64,000 nt of DNA from Stenotrophomonas sp. ZAC14D1_NAIMI4_1 (GCF_003086775.1 NZ_CP026001.1:310001-374000); one strand, 5' to 3'. Shown: positions 8,186 through 16,879, counted from the stretch's first letter. Notes: generated by a model not told the origin, from the letters alone. A program made the numbers and translations.

Positions 8186-8271
8186 TCCTTGCAGGATTCC
8201 CCCAGCCGCCTATTCAGTTGAGCCCGCCAGATTCGTCGCATGATGGGCCCGGTCTGCAACGGATGACGGAC

Positions 8272-9507
8272 ATGGCACGGAACTGGATTGTGATGGGGGA
8301 CGTTACCTCCAGCGGCGGTCGGGTGATCACCGCCTCGGGGGACACCGATGTTGCCGGCAAGGGCGTCGCACGTATCGGGGACAAGGCAACCTGCCCAAGT
8401 CTGCATAAAGGCGTCTTCGCGATTGTCGAAGGCGATGCCACGCTGATGGTCGATGGCCAGCCGGTTGCCTTGCATGGCAGCGCGCTTGCCTGTGGCTGCC
8501 GGGTGTTGTCCAGCCAGCAGTCCGTGGTGCATGTCACCGGCGGTGGCGGTGGCGGTGGCGGTGCGGGCGCGGCCGCGGGCGGTGCAGGCGCAAGCTCAGG
8601 TGCCGCCGGCAAGGTCGCCGCCATCGTGGGCGCCGTGGCGCCGCTCGCCAGCAAGGTGCTGCCTGCGTATGACCAGGCGGTCCGCTTCGTCGGCTCGCAG
8701 GGCACACCGTTGGCGAATGTGCCGTACACGCTGCACCTGGCCGATGGCCAGTCCATCAACGGCACCACCAATGAACAGGGCGAAACGGCACGCGTGTCAT
8801 CCGGCCAGAGCCAGCCCATCGCGCGTGCCGAGCTGCATCCACCCGAGCAGCCGACGGGCTGCTGCGCACGCACGTCGCCGGCCAGCGCCGACGCCAAGGA
8901 GGTCTTCGAGCTTGATGGGGTGATGACCACCTCCGATGAAATGGGCACCTCGGTCGTGCCGGTGAGTGCGCCGGGCCATGAGCGCAGCCTGACCCCGGGC
9001 GAGATCGAGATGGCACGGCTGGTGTTCGGCAATGCAGTCGACTACAGCAGCGTAAAGGTCCACAACCACGGCTATTGGCTGTTTTTCGGCTTCCAGGACA
9101 AGAACACCGCTGTTACCCCGAACGGCGAAATGTACTTCCCCAAAGGCATCTACCTCGATGACTTCTCCGCCGACAGCATCGGTAACCAGCAGTTCTTCAT
9201 CCACGAGATGACGCATGTCTGGCAGTACCAGCTCGGCTACAACGTCAAACTCGTGCGCGGGCCGAGGCCGGGCATGAGCTATGACTACGTGCTGGATGAA
9301 ACGCGCCTGTTCCACGACTACAACATGGAGGCGCAGGGTGACATGCTGGCCGATTACTTCCTCGTCACCTTCCGTGGCTCACAGTCGCGCATGAACAACA
9401 CCCGATATCGCGCGGTGGCCGGCATCGGCGCACAGCTGGAACGCACGCTTTCCCCGTTCCTTGCCGACCGCAGCAGCAAGGACAACCTGCCGAGGACAAC
9501 CCGATGA
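8272..9507 (+). CDS. PAAR protein with C-terminal zincin-like domain (probable T6SS effector)
   Basis: Residues 1-90 form a PAAR repeat domain (VGDVTSSGGRVITASGDT, GDKATC, DGQPVALHG, SALACGC) that would sharpen a type VI secretion spike tip. After a Gly-rich hinge (about 90-130) comes a small beta domain (about 145-190). The C-terminal half has a metalloprotease-like HEMTHVWQYQLGY motif (His at about 311) and a later YNMEAQGDMLADYF segment that may supply a ligand, as in Vgr-related zincins. Start: ATG 8263 or 8272; the latter matches the PAAR N-terminus. Its 3' end overlaps a lipoprotein gene by 4 bp, an effector-immunity arrangement. No T6SS core genes are in the window. Confidence 0.82.
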   Translation: MARNWIVMGDVTSSGGRVITASGDTDVAGKGVARIGDKATCPSLHKGVFAIVEGDATLMVDGQPVALHGSALACGCRVLSSQQSVVHVTGGGGGGGGAGAAAGGAGASSGAAGKVAAIVGAVAPLASKVLPAYDQAVRFVGSQGTPLANVPYTLHLADGQSINGTTNEQGETARVSSGQSQPIARAELHPPEQPTGCCARTSPASADAKEVFELDGVMTTSDEMGTSVVPVSAPGHERSLTPGEIEMARLVFGNAVDYSSVKVHNHGYWLFFGFQDKNTAVTPNGEMYFPKGIYLDDFSADSIGNQQFFIHEMTHVWQYQLGYNVKLVRGPRPGMSYDYVLDETRLFHDYNMEAQGDMLADYFLVTFRGSQSRMNNTRYRAVAGIGAQLERTLSPFLADRSSKDNLPRTTR

Positions 9508-9992
9508 TGCAACTGCGAGTGCCGGTCGCGCTGCTGGGCCTGCTGCTGCCGATGATGGCCAGCTGTTCGTCGCCCGCCGGGCGCTACCAGCAGGCGACCA
9601 TCCAGGACCGTGGCGGTGTGCCGTGTTTTGGCGTGCCCGATACCCGCGAAACGCGCGCCAACGCGCCGCTCATCACCGGTGTTTCGGTGATGGAAGTCGG
9701 CACGGGCGGCGCGCCGATCTGGGAACGTGACTTCCTGCAGTCCGGGTCTGCCGAACCGCCGCTGCCGCCGGGGCAGTGCCTGCCCTACGGCGAAGGCGGA
9801 CCGCCCGCGCCCGCGCTGCAGAGCGGCAAGCGCTACCAGGTGGAACTCTGGGGCCGCACACCGGGCACGCCGGGCAACAAGGACGAGGCGCAATCCCGCT
9901 GGTTCAACGGCCGCTTCTGCATGGTGGACGTGGCCGGAAAGGTGGTGACCAAGGCCGGTGAGTCGGAGTGCGCTGCCTCACCCCGGCCGTGA
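9504..9992 (+). CDS. putative periplasmic immunity lipoprotein
   Basis: The 162-residue product has a lipoprotein signal ending in the lipobox MASC (Cys about 22). The mature part has VPCFGVPD, a LPPGQCLPYGEG turn and a closing WFNGRFCMVDVAG strand. This pattern resembles the family annotated as T6SS immunity periplasmic lipoproteins. The ATG overlaps the effector stop, and GAGGA lies upstream inside the effector gene, so the two are co-translated. By position it should protect the cell from the zincin effector, which implies the effector acts in the periplasm; this is inference. Confidence 0.7.
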   Translation: MMQLRVPVALLGLLLPMMASCSSPAGRYQQATIQDRGGVPCFGVPDTRETRANAPLITGVSVMEVGTGGAPIWERDFLQSGSAEPPLPPGQCLPYGEGGPPAPALQSGKRYQVELWGRTPGTPGNKDEAQSRWFNGRFCMVDVAGKVVTKAGESECAASPRP

Positions 9993-10382
9993 CTGCAACG
10001 CCACATATTCGGCCAGCCCCCGGCAGGCCAGCATGAGCCCTTCGCGCGCACCGTCGCCGATATCGTCCTTTTCCTCGCCATCCACGCGCACACGTTCGTT
10101 GGCGTGATACAGCTCCAGCAGTGCGACCAGCCCGGCGGCGCTGCGGTCCCGGCGCGCGTTGTCGACGGCCTGGCCAGGCGTGCGGGTTGGCAACGGCCAG
10201 GGCTGTCCATCCGCGGCATCGCCGGCGGCAATGTTCTGCAGGCAGCTGCGCAGGGTGATGGTGCAGGGCACTTCATTTGCGGCAGCGAAGGCGTCCTCCA
10301 GTGGCTGGGCCAGATCGGCCGGCAGCTGCGTGGCGGCGTCGCCCAGGGTGGCAGTCAGGTACGGGTGGCGGGATTTGGACAT
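9978..10382 (-). CDS. small protein of unknown function behind a structured leader
   Basis: This 134-residue protein begins MSKSRHPYLTATLGDAA with GAGG upstream. The start at 10382 is preferred over the longer frame to 10535, which would run through the structured leader. The visible part is mostly helical, with LRSCLQNIAAGDAADG and a C-terminal GAREGLMLACRGLAEYVAL helix. There is no signal peptide or membrane segment. It resembles the small orphan proteins of xanthomonads and pseudomonads that sit behind conserved leaders, but I cannot name the family. Its end overlaps the convergent lipoprotein gene by 15 bp. Confidence 0.65.
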   Translation of the reverse strand: MSKSRHPYLTATLGDAATQLPADLAQPLEDAFAAANEVPCTITLRSCLQNIAAGDAADGQPWPLPTRTPGQAVDNARRDRSAAGLVALLELYHANERVRVDGEEKDDIGDGAREGLMLACRGLAEYVALQSRPG

Positions 10383-10407
10383 GCGGGCATCCTCGGCAGT
10401 AACGGAG

Positions 10408-10600
10408 ATGCCACCGACTGAGGGTGGCGGACGATGCGTGGCTTCCAAAACCGGGAATGATGAGCCGGCGGGCACAAGGCCCCCACGCACCGCCCGCCAT
10501 ACAGCCGCAGACGGATTGCCAGCCGACGCCGCCACATACAGGCGACGTCGGCTGACAAGCGCAAACTTGCTTCATCAAAACACGGGTTTGGAAGTCCCGG
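10408..10600 (-). ncRNA. candidate structured RNA leader
   Basis: Read on the minus strand, this leader can form several helices. A long-range closing stem pairs 10583-10594 with 10442-10455 (CTTCCAAA/TTTGGAAG plus CCG/CGG with one mismatch). A hairpin spans 10520-10554 (CAGCCGACG/CGTCGGCTG, extended by CGCC/GGCG). Another pairs 10492-10498 with 10467-10473 (GGCGGGC/GCCCGCC). A last hairpin pairs GCCACC/GGTGGC (10410-10428) close to the ribosome site of the gene at 9978-10382. Enclosed helices inside a closing stem suggest a multi-branched RNA element or attenuator. It could be a known cis-element I cannot name. Confidence 0.5.
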
Positions 10601-10884
10601 CCACCAGGTGCGGGTGGCAATTCATCTTGGGCACGCAAAGTCGTGACGCGCCAATCAATTGTTCGGATGAATCCGCTGTTTCCGAAAGGAAAAATGAATT
10701 ATCGCGATTGGCCTGTTTTTCCGGCTCAAATGGCAAAAGCGACAACGTGCGCGAGCGCGTTCGAGGTGTGCTGACGTGATCGCCAACATCGCAACGCTTG
10801 AAGCCAAGCCCCACATGCACCGCAAAGCTGGCTTAACAGCCGCGCCAGGCCATGCACACCCTCAGTGCGGTGCCAAGCAGACCG
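10601..10884. other. intergenic region with an AT-rich patch
   Basis: No gene is supported here. The stretch 10650-10740 is clearly AT-richer than its surroundings and could hold the promoter of the minus-strand leader, but no clear -35/-10 pair was found. Confidence 0.4.
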
Positions 10885-11820
10885 TTACCGCTGCCCGGTA
10901 TCGCCCGGCACCAGATGCGCCCACGGGAACACGTTCTTCTCGAAATGGCTGACGTAACCGCCCATGCCCGCCTGGATGACCATGAACTGCAACCCCGGCC
11001 GCAGGGCCTGAAGCGTCTGCAACTGCGCCACGCTGAGCGCGCTGTTGCGCAGGCGGAAGATATGCACCGCCGCGAACGCGTCACTGGCGAACAGCCGTTC
11101 GTAGGCGGCAAACGGTGTCACCGCATCGGCCTGCCGTGCATCGGCCCAGGTGAACTGCAGTTCGGTGGATTCGCTGAAATCCAGCAGGCCCAGTGCCGGA
11201 AGGTTGCGCGATGCGGCCAGGTGCTCGATGAAGTGCTGGGTGTCGTAGCCGCCGCCAATCTGCAGCACGTTCAGGTGGGGCAGTGGCACGTCGAAGAAGC
11301 GGGCATCCGGCGCGTTGGGCACCACCAGTTCGGTCAGGTGCGGGGCACGGCTGGCGAAGCGGGCGATCTCGCCGGCCTCTTCCATGATCGAGCCCGCGCG
11401 CTGGATCAGCGAGGTGTTGTGGTGCTCCGGCGCGGTGGGGCTGATGACCAGCGAGCGCAGGCGCGGGAACTGCACGTTGCTGTCCAACAGGGAGGTGAAC
11501 GCCCATTCGCGGGTGCCGTTGGCGCCTTCATCCCCGCCGGTGAAACGCAGCGACATGACCGCAGCGGCCACGCCCGGATCAGACAGGCAGGCCAGCGTCC
11601 ATTCGAACGGTTCGTCCCACGGGTTGCCGAAAAATTCCACGTGCAGGCCACCGTACAGCGGTGCCACGGTCAGTCGTGTCTGCAGCGCCAGCCACAACGG
11701 CCCGGCCGGATCGTCGATATCCAGCGCGTACTCGCTGGCGGTGTCCAGGCTGAAGGTGTGGATGCGCTGCTGCAGCTCAAGCAGGGTCTGCTGGGCGGCG
11801 GCGAAGCTGGGGGTGGCCAT
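10885..11820 (-). CDS. leucine-rich-repeat-like protein, unknown function
   Basis: This 311-residue cytosolic-looking protein has no signal peptide or membrane segment. From about residue 110 it shows spaced Leu/Val strands in an irregular repeat (FPRLRSLVISPTAP, APHLTELVVPNAP, LPHLNVLQIGGG, LPALGLLDFSES, FAAVHIFRLRNSALS), as in LRR-fold proteins. The end, LQFMVIQAGMGGYVSHFEKN, is well ordered. The ATG at 11820 closes a frame with normal codon use. No function can be assigned. Confidence 0.7.
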   Translation of the reverse strand: MATPSFAAAQQTLLELQQRIHTFSLDTASEYALDIDDPAGPLWLALQTRLTVAPLYGGLHVEFFGNPWDEPFEWTLACLSDPGVAAAVMSLRFTGGDEGANGTREWAFTSLLDSNVQFPRLRSLVISPTAPEHHNTSLIQRAGSIMEEAGEIARFASRAPHLTELVVPNAPDARFFDVPLPHLNVLQIGGGYDTQHFIEHLAASRNLPALGLLDFSESTELQFTWADARQADAVTPFAAYERLFASDAFAAVHIFRLRNSALSVAQLQTLQALRPGLQFMVIQAGMGGYVSHFEKNVFPWAHLVPGDTGQR

Positions 11821-11985
11821 GCGGGTGTTCCGGTCGTCCTTGGGGTGCCCGGATGATAGCGCCGGCCCGTGACGCCCCGGCCACGCGATGGCCGATCGAG
11901 GTCTTGATATTCCTCACGGACCGGCGCGCCCTTCCCGACGCATACTGTCGCCATCCGCCCATCCGGGCCGCCTTGGGAATCCATC

Positions 11986-12750
11986 ATGCGTCGCCACGCT
12001 GTTTCCCTTACCGCTGCACTGTTGTGCGCCGCCTTCGCGGCCCCGGCCATGGCCGCCGTGCCGTTCTTCAACGCAAGCTGCCCCGTTGGCCTGGATGTGC
12101 ACGCCGACGAGGGCGGCCCGGTCTACGTGCAGGGACGGGAGGCGGCGCTGAAGCGCTTCAACGACCGCTATTTCGAAGCGCGCGATGCGCAGAGCGGCGT
12201 GACCCTGTCGATCACCAGTGGTGACGACGGCACGCCGCAGATCAGCTACACCGGCCGTGGCGGCGCCAACGGCATCTGCCAGGTCAGCGGCAGCGGTGCA
12301 CCGGCCGCGACGGAGCGGCACGACCGCCGCCACCACGATGACGATGAGGGGGCGGCGCTGCCGAGTGAGGTCACCTGCGAATCCATCGACCAGCGCCAGG
12401 TGTCGTGCGGGATGGACACGCGCGGCAACGTGGAAGTTGCCCGCCAGATCAGCCGCACGCGCTGCGAGCAGGGCCAGAACTGGGGCCTGTCGCGGCACGC
12501 GGTGTGGGTGAATGGCGGCTGCCGCGCGGTGTTCCGCAACACGTCGCGCGCCGCGTACAGCGCACCCAGCGGTGGCAGTGCGCTGGGGGCCTGCAACACG
12601 CGCAAGGGCGCACAGGGCACGCTGGTGGCCCAGGTGCCGGTGGGCAGCGATTACCAGGAGATGATCATCGATTACCCCGATGGCCGCTTCCTGTGCATGC
12701 TGCGCAACAGCGGCGAGGTGCAGAGCGTGACGCCGGTGCGCCGCCGCTGA
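11986..12750 (+). CDS. DUF3011-domain secreted protein
   Basis: The 254-residue product has a classic signal peptide (MRRHAVSLTAALLCAAFAAPAMA). A central region includes a His/Asp cluster (about 105-120). The C-terminal part matches DUF3011: VTCESIDQRQVSCGMDTRGNV, then QISRTRCEQGQNWGLSRHAVWV and GGCRAVF, with paired cysteines that probably form disulfides in the periplasm. The domain is common in xanthomonads, and its function is unknown. The last repeat looks divergent (GACNTRKGAQG, LCMLRNSGEVQ). Confidence 0.8.
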   Translation: MRRHAVSLTAALLCAAFAAPAMAAVPFFNASCPVGLDVHADEGGPVYVQGREAALKRFNDRYFEARDAQSGVTLSITSGDDGTPQISYTGRGGANGICQVSGSGAPAATERHDRRHHDDDEGAALPSEVTCESIDQRQVSCGMDTRGNVEVARQISRTRCEQGQNWGLSRHAVWVNGGCRAVFRNTSRAAYSAPSGGSALGACNTRKGAQGTLVAQVPVGSDYQEMIIDYPDGRFLCMLRNSGEVQSVTPVRRR

Positions 12751-12836
12751 TCGGCCGCTTTCCTGCTGCACCGCCGCGAGTGGTGTCACATGCCTCTGGC
12801 TAGACTGTGCTTCTTTTTCGCCTGCAGGAGGCACCC

Positions 12837-13757
12837 ATGGCCCATCCCATTTCCGTAACCCTCATCGGCGTGCCCACCGACGTGGGCGCGGGCCATCGCG
12901 GTGCACGGCTTGGCCCGGAAGCCCTGCGCGTGGCTGGCCTGCCGGAGGCGCTGGAGGCGCGTGGCGTGGACGTGCGCGACCTGGGCAACCTGGACGGCCC
13001 GCGCAACCCGTGGACCACGCCGGTGCAGGGCTACCGCCACCTGGACGAGGTGGTGGCCTGGAACCGCGCGCTGATGGACGCCAGCTACGCTGAACTGCAG
13101 GCCGGGCGCATGCCGATCATGCTGGGCGGCGACCACTGCCTGGGCATCGGTTCGATTACCGCCGTGGCCCGCTGGTGCCGCGAACAGGGCAAAACCCTGC
13201 GCGTGCTGTGGCTGGATGCACATTCGGATTTCAACACCAGCGATGTCACCCCGTCGGGCAACATCCACGGCATGCCGGTGGCCTGCCTGTGCGGCCTCGG
13301 CCCGGACGCGCTGACCCAGCTGGGTGGCAGCAGCCCGGCCATTACCCCGGCGCAGATGCACCAGATCGGCATCCGCTCGGTGGACCCGGACGAGAAGCGC
13401 CTGATCAAGACCCACAAGGTCGATGTGTACGACATGCGCTACATCGACGAGAACGGCATGAAGCGCACCGTGGAAGCGGCACTGGCCGGCATCGACGAGA
13501 ACACCCACCTGCACGTCAGCTTCGATGTGGATTTCCTCGACCCGAGCATTGCCCCGGGCGTGGGCACCACGGTGCCGGGCGGAGTGAATTATCGCGAGGC
13601 GCAGCTGGTGATGGAGATGATTGCCGACAGCGGCCGCATGGGTTCGTTGGACATCGTTGAACTGAACCCGCTGCTGGACAAGCAGAACGCGACCGCCGAG
13701 CTTGCCGTGGACCTGGTGGAAAGCCTGTTCGGCAAGTCCACGCTGATGCGCGACTGA
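12837..13757 (+). CDS. rocF: arginase
   Basis: It hydrolyses L-arginine to ornithine and urea. The ureohydrolase manganese motifs are all present: GGDHC near residue 100, DAHSDFN near 127 and SFDVDFLDPSIAPG near 226; GGVNYREA is also conserved. The length is 306 residues. ATG at 12837 is chosen because GGAGG lies 6-7 bp upstream; a GTG 30 bp earlier lacks one. No other arginine-catabolism genes flank it. TAGACT at 12801 could be a -10 box, without a clear -35. Confidence 0.95.
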   Translation: MAHPISVTLIGVPTDVGAGHRGARLGPEALRVAGLPEALEARGVDVRDLGNLDGPRNPWTTPVQGYRHLDEVVAWNRALMDASYAELQAGRMPIMLGGDHCLGIGSITAVARWCREQGKTLRVLWLDAHSDFNTSDVTPSGNIHGMPVACLCGLGPDALTQLGGSSPAITPAQMHQIGIRSVDPDEKRLIKTHKVDVYDMRYIDENGMKRTVEAALAGIDENTHLHVSFDVDFLDPSIAPGVGTTVPGGVNYREAQLVMEMIADSGRMGSLDIVELNPLLDKQNATAELAVDLVESLFGKSTLMRD

Positions 13758-13908
13758 GCGTCAGCGGACTGCACCTGAACGGCCTGGAAGCCTGTTCACA
13801 CTCGCTGCACGCGGGAGACGCCAGATTGCACTTCACGCAAGGCCACTCCACTGCGGGAATGGCCAAGCGCGATGAAAACCATGTAGTGGCGAACCCCAGG
13901 AGAAGACC

Positions 13909-14046
13909 ATGAAGCGTGTAGTTGCCCTGATGCTGTTGTCGATGTTCTCGGTGGCCATGCTGGCTGGCTGCAACACCGTTGCCGGCGCCGGCAAGGATGT
14001 GCAGAAGGCAGGCCAGTCGGTTGAGGATGCCGCCAAGGGCAACTGA
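13909..14046 (+). CDS. entericidin-like small lipoprotein
   Basis: A 45-residue lipoprotein, MKRVVALMLLSMFSVAMLAGC, has its lipobox Cys at 21. The mature part is the entericidin pattern NTVAGAGKDVQKAGQSVEDA. AGGAG lies upstream and a strong terminator follows, so it is a complete single-gene unit. In E. coli entericidin B is a stationary-phase toxin-like lipoprotein that promotes lysis; here the role is inferred. It is easily missed because of its size. Confidence 0.9.
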   Translation: MKRVVALMLLSMFSVAMLAGCNTVAGAGKDVQKAGQSVEDAAKGN

Positions 14047-14071
14047 GCCCGGGGTGGTGCCCAATGAAAGA

Positions 14072-14098
14072 GGCCGGGACAACGTCCCGGCCTTTTTT
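14072..14098 (+). terminator. Rho-independent terminator of the entericidin gene
   Basis: A perfect GGCCGGGAC/GTCCCGGCC stem with a 3-nt loop is followed by TTTTTT. Confidence 0.93.
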
Positions 14099-14240
14099 GT
14101 GCGCGCTTTCCAGGGTGCAGGCGGAGTGAACCATTCAAGCAGGTGAGCATGCTTTTCATTGCGGGTTGACCGTTGGCCAACAGCCGATGCGCGAAGCTGG
14201 AACCACGGTAAGAACGCCGTTGCAACCAAGGGTTCCAGCA

Positions 14241-14462
14241 ATGAACAAAGACATCATTTCCGGCAAGTGGTCGCAGCTCAAGGGCAAGGCACAGGCCAAG
14301 TGGGGCGATCTGACCAACGACGATTTCGATGTGGCCGAGGGCAACGCCGAGTATCTGGCCGGCCGTCTGCAGGAACGCTATGGCTGGGCCAAGGACCGCG
14401 CGGAGAAGGAAGTGCACGAGTTCTCCGACAGCGTCCGCAAGGATTATCCGGACTTCAAGTAA
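14241..14462 (+). CDS. CsbD-family stress protein
   Basis: This 73-residue hydrophilic protein is [20 protein letters not shown] followed by [15 protein letters not shown] and a charged C-terminal helix. It has the CsbD pattern (G.w.ql.G..k.kwG.lt.dd). These small proteins are induced by osmotic, phosphate or general stress; their molecular function is not established. The ATG at 14241 begins exactly the family N-terminus. Its closeness to the entericidin gene suggests a stress-response neighbourhood. Confidence 0.9.
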   Translation: MNKDIISGKWSQLKGKAQAKWGDLTNDDFDVAEGNAEYLAGRLQERYGWAKDRAEKEVHEFSDSVRKDYPDFK

Positions 14463-14543
14463 AGGTCCGTCGCGCTTCCCCCACAGCGCGCCCCCACAGC
14501 CCGGCGCCCGTACCGTGATGGTGCGGGCGTCGTGCTGTCTGCC

Positions 14544-15353
14544 TCAGCGCGAGGGCGGGTCGGGCACGTAACGGTTGGGGAAGGCCTGCGGTTCGCGTGG
14601 CAGGCGCGAGGGCGAATCCAGCACGATGCCGCGTGCGCGCAGGTTGCGTGCGCTGTCGTAGCGCAGTTCGCTGACGTAGGACGGATCGCGGCTGGCGCGG
14701 TCGAAGGTGGTGTCGCGCACCTGCGAGGTCTCGCGGTCGCCGTGGCCGGTGCCCAGTGCCGGTGCCTGCGACTTGGCCGCGTAGCCTTCGGCACGGCTGG
14801 CACGGGCGCTGCTGTCGGCGGCTGCAGAGGCTTCAGCCATGGGTGCGGGCGACGCCGGCCGGCGCAGGATGGGGCGCGGCTCCGGCCGCCACTGGGTGCG
14901 CTCGTTGAACACCGCGATACCGATCACGCCCACGTTGTCCGGCCGCCCGGTGCGGCTGGCATAGCTGTTGCCGGGGCTGCTGAACACGAACTGGGCCACC
15001 TCGTCCTGGCTCTTGCGCCAGCCGGTGATGTCCGCGCGCTGGCCGGGGTTGAGCACGTAGCCGGTCTGTGAGGGGTTGGCCTCCTCGCCGGAAATGGCGT
15101 TGATGCCATCCACCGACAACACCACCAGCACCCGGCGCGGGCTGTCGTTGTACAGGCGCACCGCATAGCGATGGCCACGATCGCCGGCCACCCAGCGCTG
15201 GCCGTCGGCCGGGTAGCTGCGCAGTTCGGTGCCGCGGTCGCGGTCGACCAGGGTCATGCGGACCGGGCCGTCCTGGGTGACCGGCGGCGGCAGCGGGGCC
15301 GGGCGGAAGCCGGCCAGGGGCAGGATCAGCAGCAGGGGCAGCAGGCGTTTCAT
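14544..15353 (-). CDS. secreted protein of unknown function
   Basis: A 269-residue product starts with a signal peptide (MKRLLPLLLILPLAGFRPAP). The N-terminal domain (residues 35-150) is beta-rich (VRMTLVDRDRGTELRSYPAD, YAVRLYNDSPRRVLVVLSVDG, NVGVIGIAVFNE). A low-complexity, probably disordered C-terminal region rich in Arg/Ser/Ala follows. ATG at 15353 has GGAG upstream; the longer frame to 15383 does not. It is convergent with csbD and divergent from trpS. The family is not recognised. Confidence 0.75.
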   Translation of the reverse strand: MKRLLPLLLILPLAGFRPAPLPPPVTQDGPVRMTLVDRDRGTELRSYPADGQRWVAGDRGHRYAVRLYNDSPRRVLVVLSVDGINAISGEEANPSQTGYVLNPGQRADITGWRKSQDEVAQFVFSSPGNSYASRTGRPDNVGVIGIAVFNERTQWRPEPRPILRRPASPAPMAEASAAADSSARASRAEGYAAKSQAPALGTGHGDRETSQVRDTTFDRASRDPSYVSELRYDSARNLRARGIVLDSPSRLPREPQAFPNRYVPDPPSR

Positions 15354-15462
15354 CGGGCGTCTCCAGCGGGGTTGGGTGAACAAACGCGCCGCAGGCCCTG
15401 ACGGGGTTGGTCACGGGCGCGGTAAACTGGCCCCGTTCATCGAAGGTTACCCCCACGCAGTC

Positions 15463-16755
15463 ATGACGACCCGAGTCCTTACCGGTATCACCCCCTCCGG
15501 CACGCCCCACCTGGGCAACTACGTTGGCGCCATCCGTCCGGCCATTGCCGCCAGCCGCGCCCCGGACATCGAGAGCTTCTTCTTCCTGGCCGACCTGCAC
15601 AGCCTGATCAAGTCGCAGGACCCGCAGCGCACCCAGCGCGCGACCCTGGAGATTGCCGCCAGCTGGCTGGCCTGTGGCCTGGACCCGGAACACGTGTGGT
15701 TCTACCGCCAGAGCGACATCCGCGAGACCACCGAGCTGATGTGGTTCCTCACCGCCATCGCCAGCAAGGGCATCCTCAACCGCGCGCATGCCTACAAGGC
15801 GGCGGTGGACAAGAACCGCGAAGAAGGCGTGGATGAAGATGCGGGCGTCAGCGCCGGCCTGTTCATGTACCCGGTGCTGATGGCCGCCGACATCCTCATC
15901 TTCAAGGCCAACCAGGTGCCGGTGGGCCGCGACCAGATCCAGCACATCGAAATGGCGCGCGATTTCGCCCAGCGCTTCAACCACGTGTACGGCAAGGAGT
16001 ACTTCCCGCTGCCGGACGTGGTGATCGACGAGCAGGTGGCGACGCTGGCCGGCCTGGACGGCCGCAAGATGAGCAAGAGCTACCACAACACCATTCCGCT
16101 GTTCGTGCCGCGCGAGGAGCTGAAGAAGCTGGTGTTCTCGATCCTTACCGATTCGCGCGCACCGGGCGAGCCGAAGGACACCGAGGGCTCGGCGCTGTTC
16201 CAGATGTACCAGGCCTTCGCCACCCCGGAACAGACCGCTGAATTTGCCAAGGCGTTCGCCGCCGGTATCAGCTGGGGCGATGCCAAGCAGCAGCTGTTCG
16301 AGCGCATCGACGGCGAGCTGTCGCCGCTGCGCGAGCGCTACAACGCGCTGATGGCCGAGCCGGAAAAGATCGAAGCGCTGCTCAAGCGCCGTGGCCAGCA
16401 GCTGCGCGAGCAGCTGGCGGCACCGCTGCTGGAAGAGCTGCGCCATGCGGTGGGCCTGCGTGACCTGTCCAGCGCCGGCGACATCGCCAGCGAGGACGCC
16501 GGCGTGGCCCGCGTGGCACCGCCGCTGTTCAAGCAGTACCGCGAAAAGGACGGCCTCTTCTACTTCAAGCTGACCGCCGGTGACGGCACGCTGCTGATCC
16601 AGAGCGAAGGCTTCGATTCGCCGCGCGATGCCGGCCAGCTGATTGCCGTGATCAAGCAGGCCGAGCAGGGCGACCAGCTGCAGAGCGAGCTGTTCAAGCT
16701 GGAAGCCGAAGTGGATGCCGTGCTGGCCGCGCTGGCAGTGCTGCGCGCCGAATGA
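15463..16755 (+). CDS. trpS: tryptophanyl-tRNA synthetase with C-terminal extension
   Basis: It charges tRNA-Trp with tryptophan. Class I signatures are seen: the HIGH-like TPSGTPHLGNYVGAI near residue 10, GRDQIQHIEMARDFA and KMSKS near residue 203. At 430 residues it is about 95 longer than the E. coli enzyme. The extra C-terminal part (about 345-390) reads YREKDGLFYFKLTAGDG and LLIQSEGFDSPRDAG, resembling the YegP/DUF1508 fold. Long TrpS forms are known in xanthomonads. ATG at 15463 matches the family start. Confidence 0.95.
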   Translation: MTTRVLTGITPSGTPHLGNYVGAIRPAIAASRAPDIESFFFLADLHSLIKSQDPQRTQRATLEIAASWLACGLDPEHVWFYRQSDIRETTELMWFLTAIASKGILNRAHAYKAAVDKNREEGVDEDAGVSAGLFMYPVLMAADILIFKANQVPVGRDQIQHIEMARDFAQRFNHVYGKEYFPLPDVVIDEQVATLAGLDGRKMSKSYHNTIPLFVPREELKKLVFSILTDSRAPGEPKDTEGSALFQMYQAFATPEQTAEFAKAFAAGISWGDAKQQLFERIDGELSPLRERYNALMAEPEKIEALLKRRGQQLREQLAAPLLEELRHAVGLRDLSSAGDIASEDAGVARVAPPLFKQYREKDGLFYFKLTAGDGTLLIQSEGFDSPRDAGQLIAVIKQAEQGDQLQSELFKLEAEVDAVLAALAVLRAE

Positions 16756-16758
16756 CGG

Positions 16759-16817
16759 GTAGTGCCGGCCGCTGGCCGGCAACCGCACGGGACATGCCGG
16801 CCAGCGGCCGGCACCAC
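16759..16817. repeat. SMAG/REP dimer
   Basis: Two inverted GTAG-footed palindromes (16759-16781, and its inverse 16795-16817) share the core TGCCGGCCGCTGGCCGGCA. They follow the trpS stop directly and probably stabilise its transcript end. Confidence 0.87.
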
Positions 16818-16879
16818 CACGGCATTGCACCCATGGCATGATGGCCGCGCGCCCCCGGCGCGATGACATGGAGTCTGCG

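Noticed and set aside
5576..8200. Integrated island with attL/attR at tRNA-Thr
   Set aside because: No second copy of the tRNA 3' sequence and no integrase were found within the window; composition alone is not proof.
10273..10638. 121-codon minus-strand frame through the structured leader
   Set aside because: Covers an RNA-like region with strong helices and lacks a ribosome site; Cys/Trp/Gly-rich translation is not protein-like.
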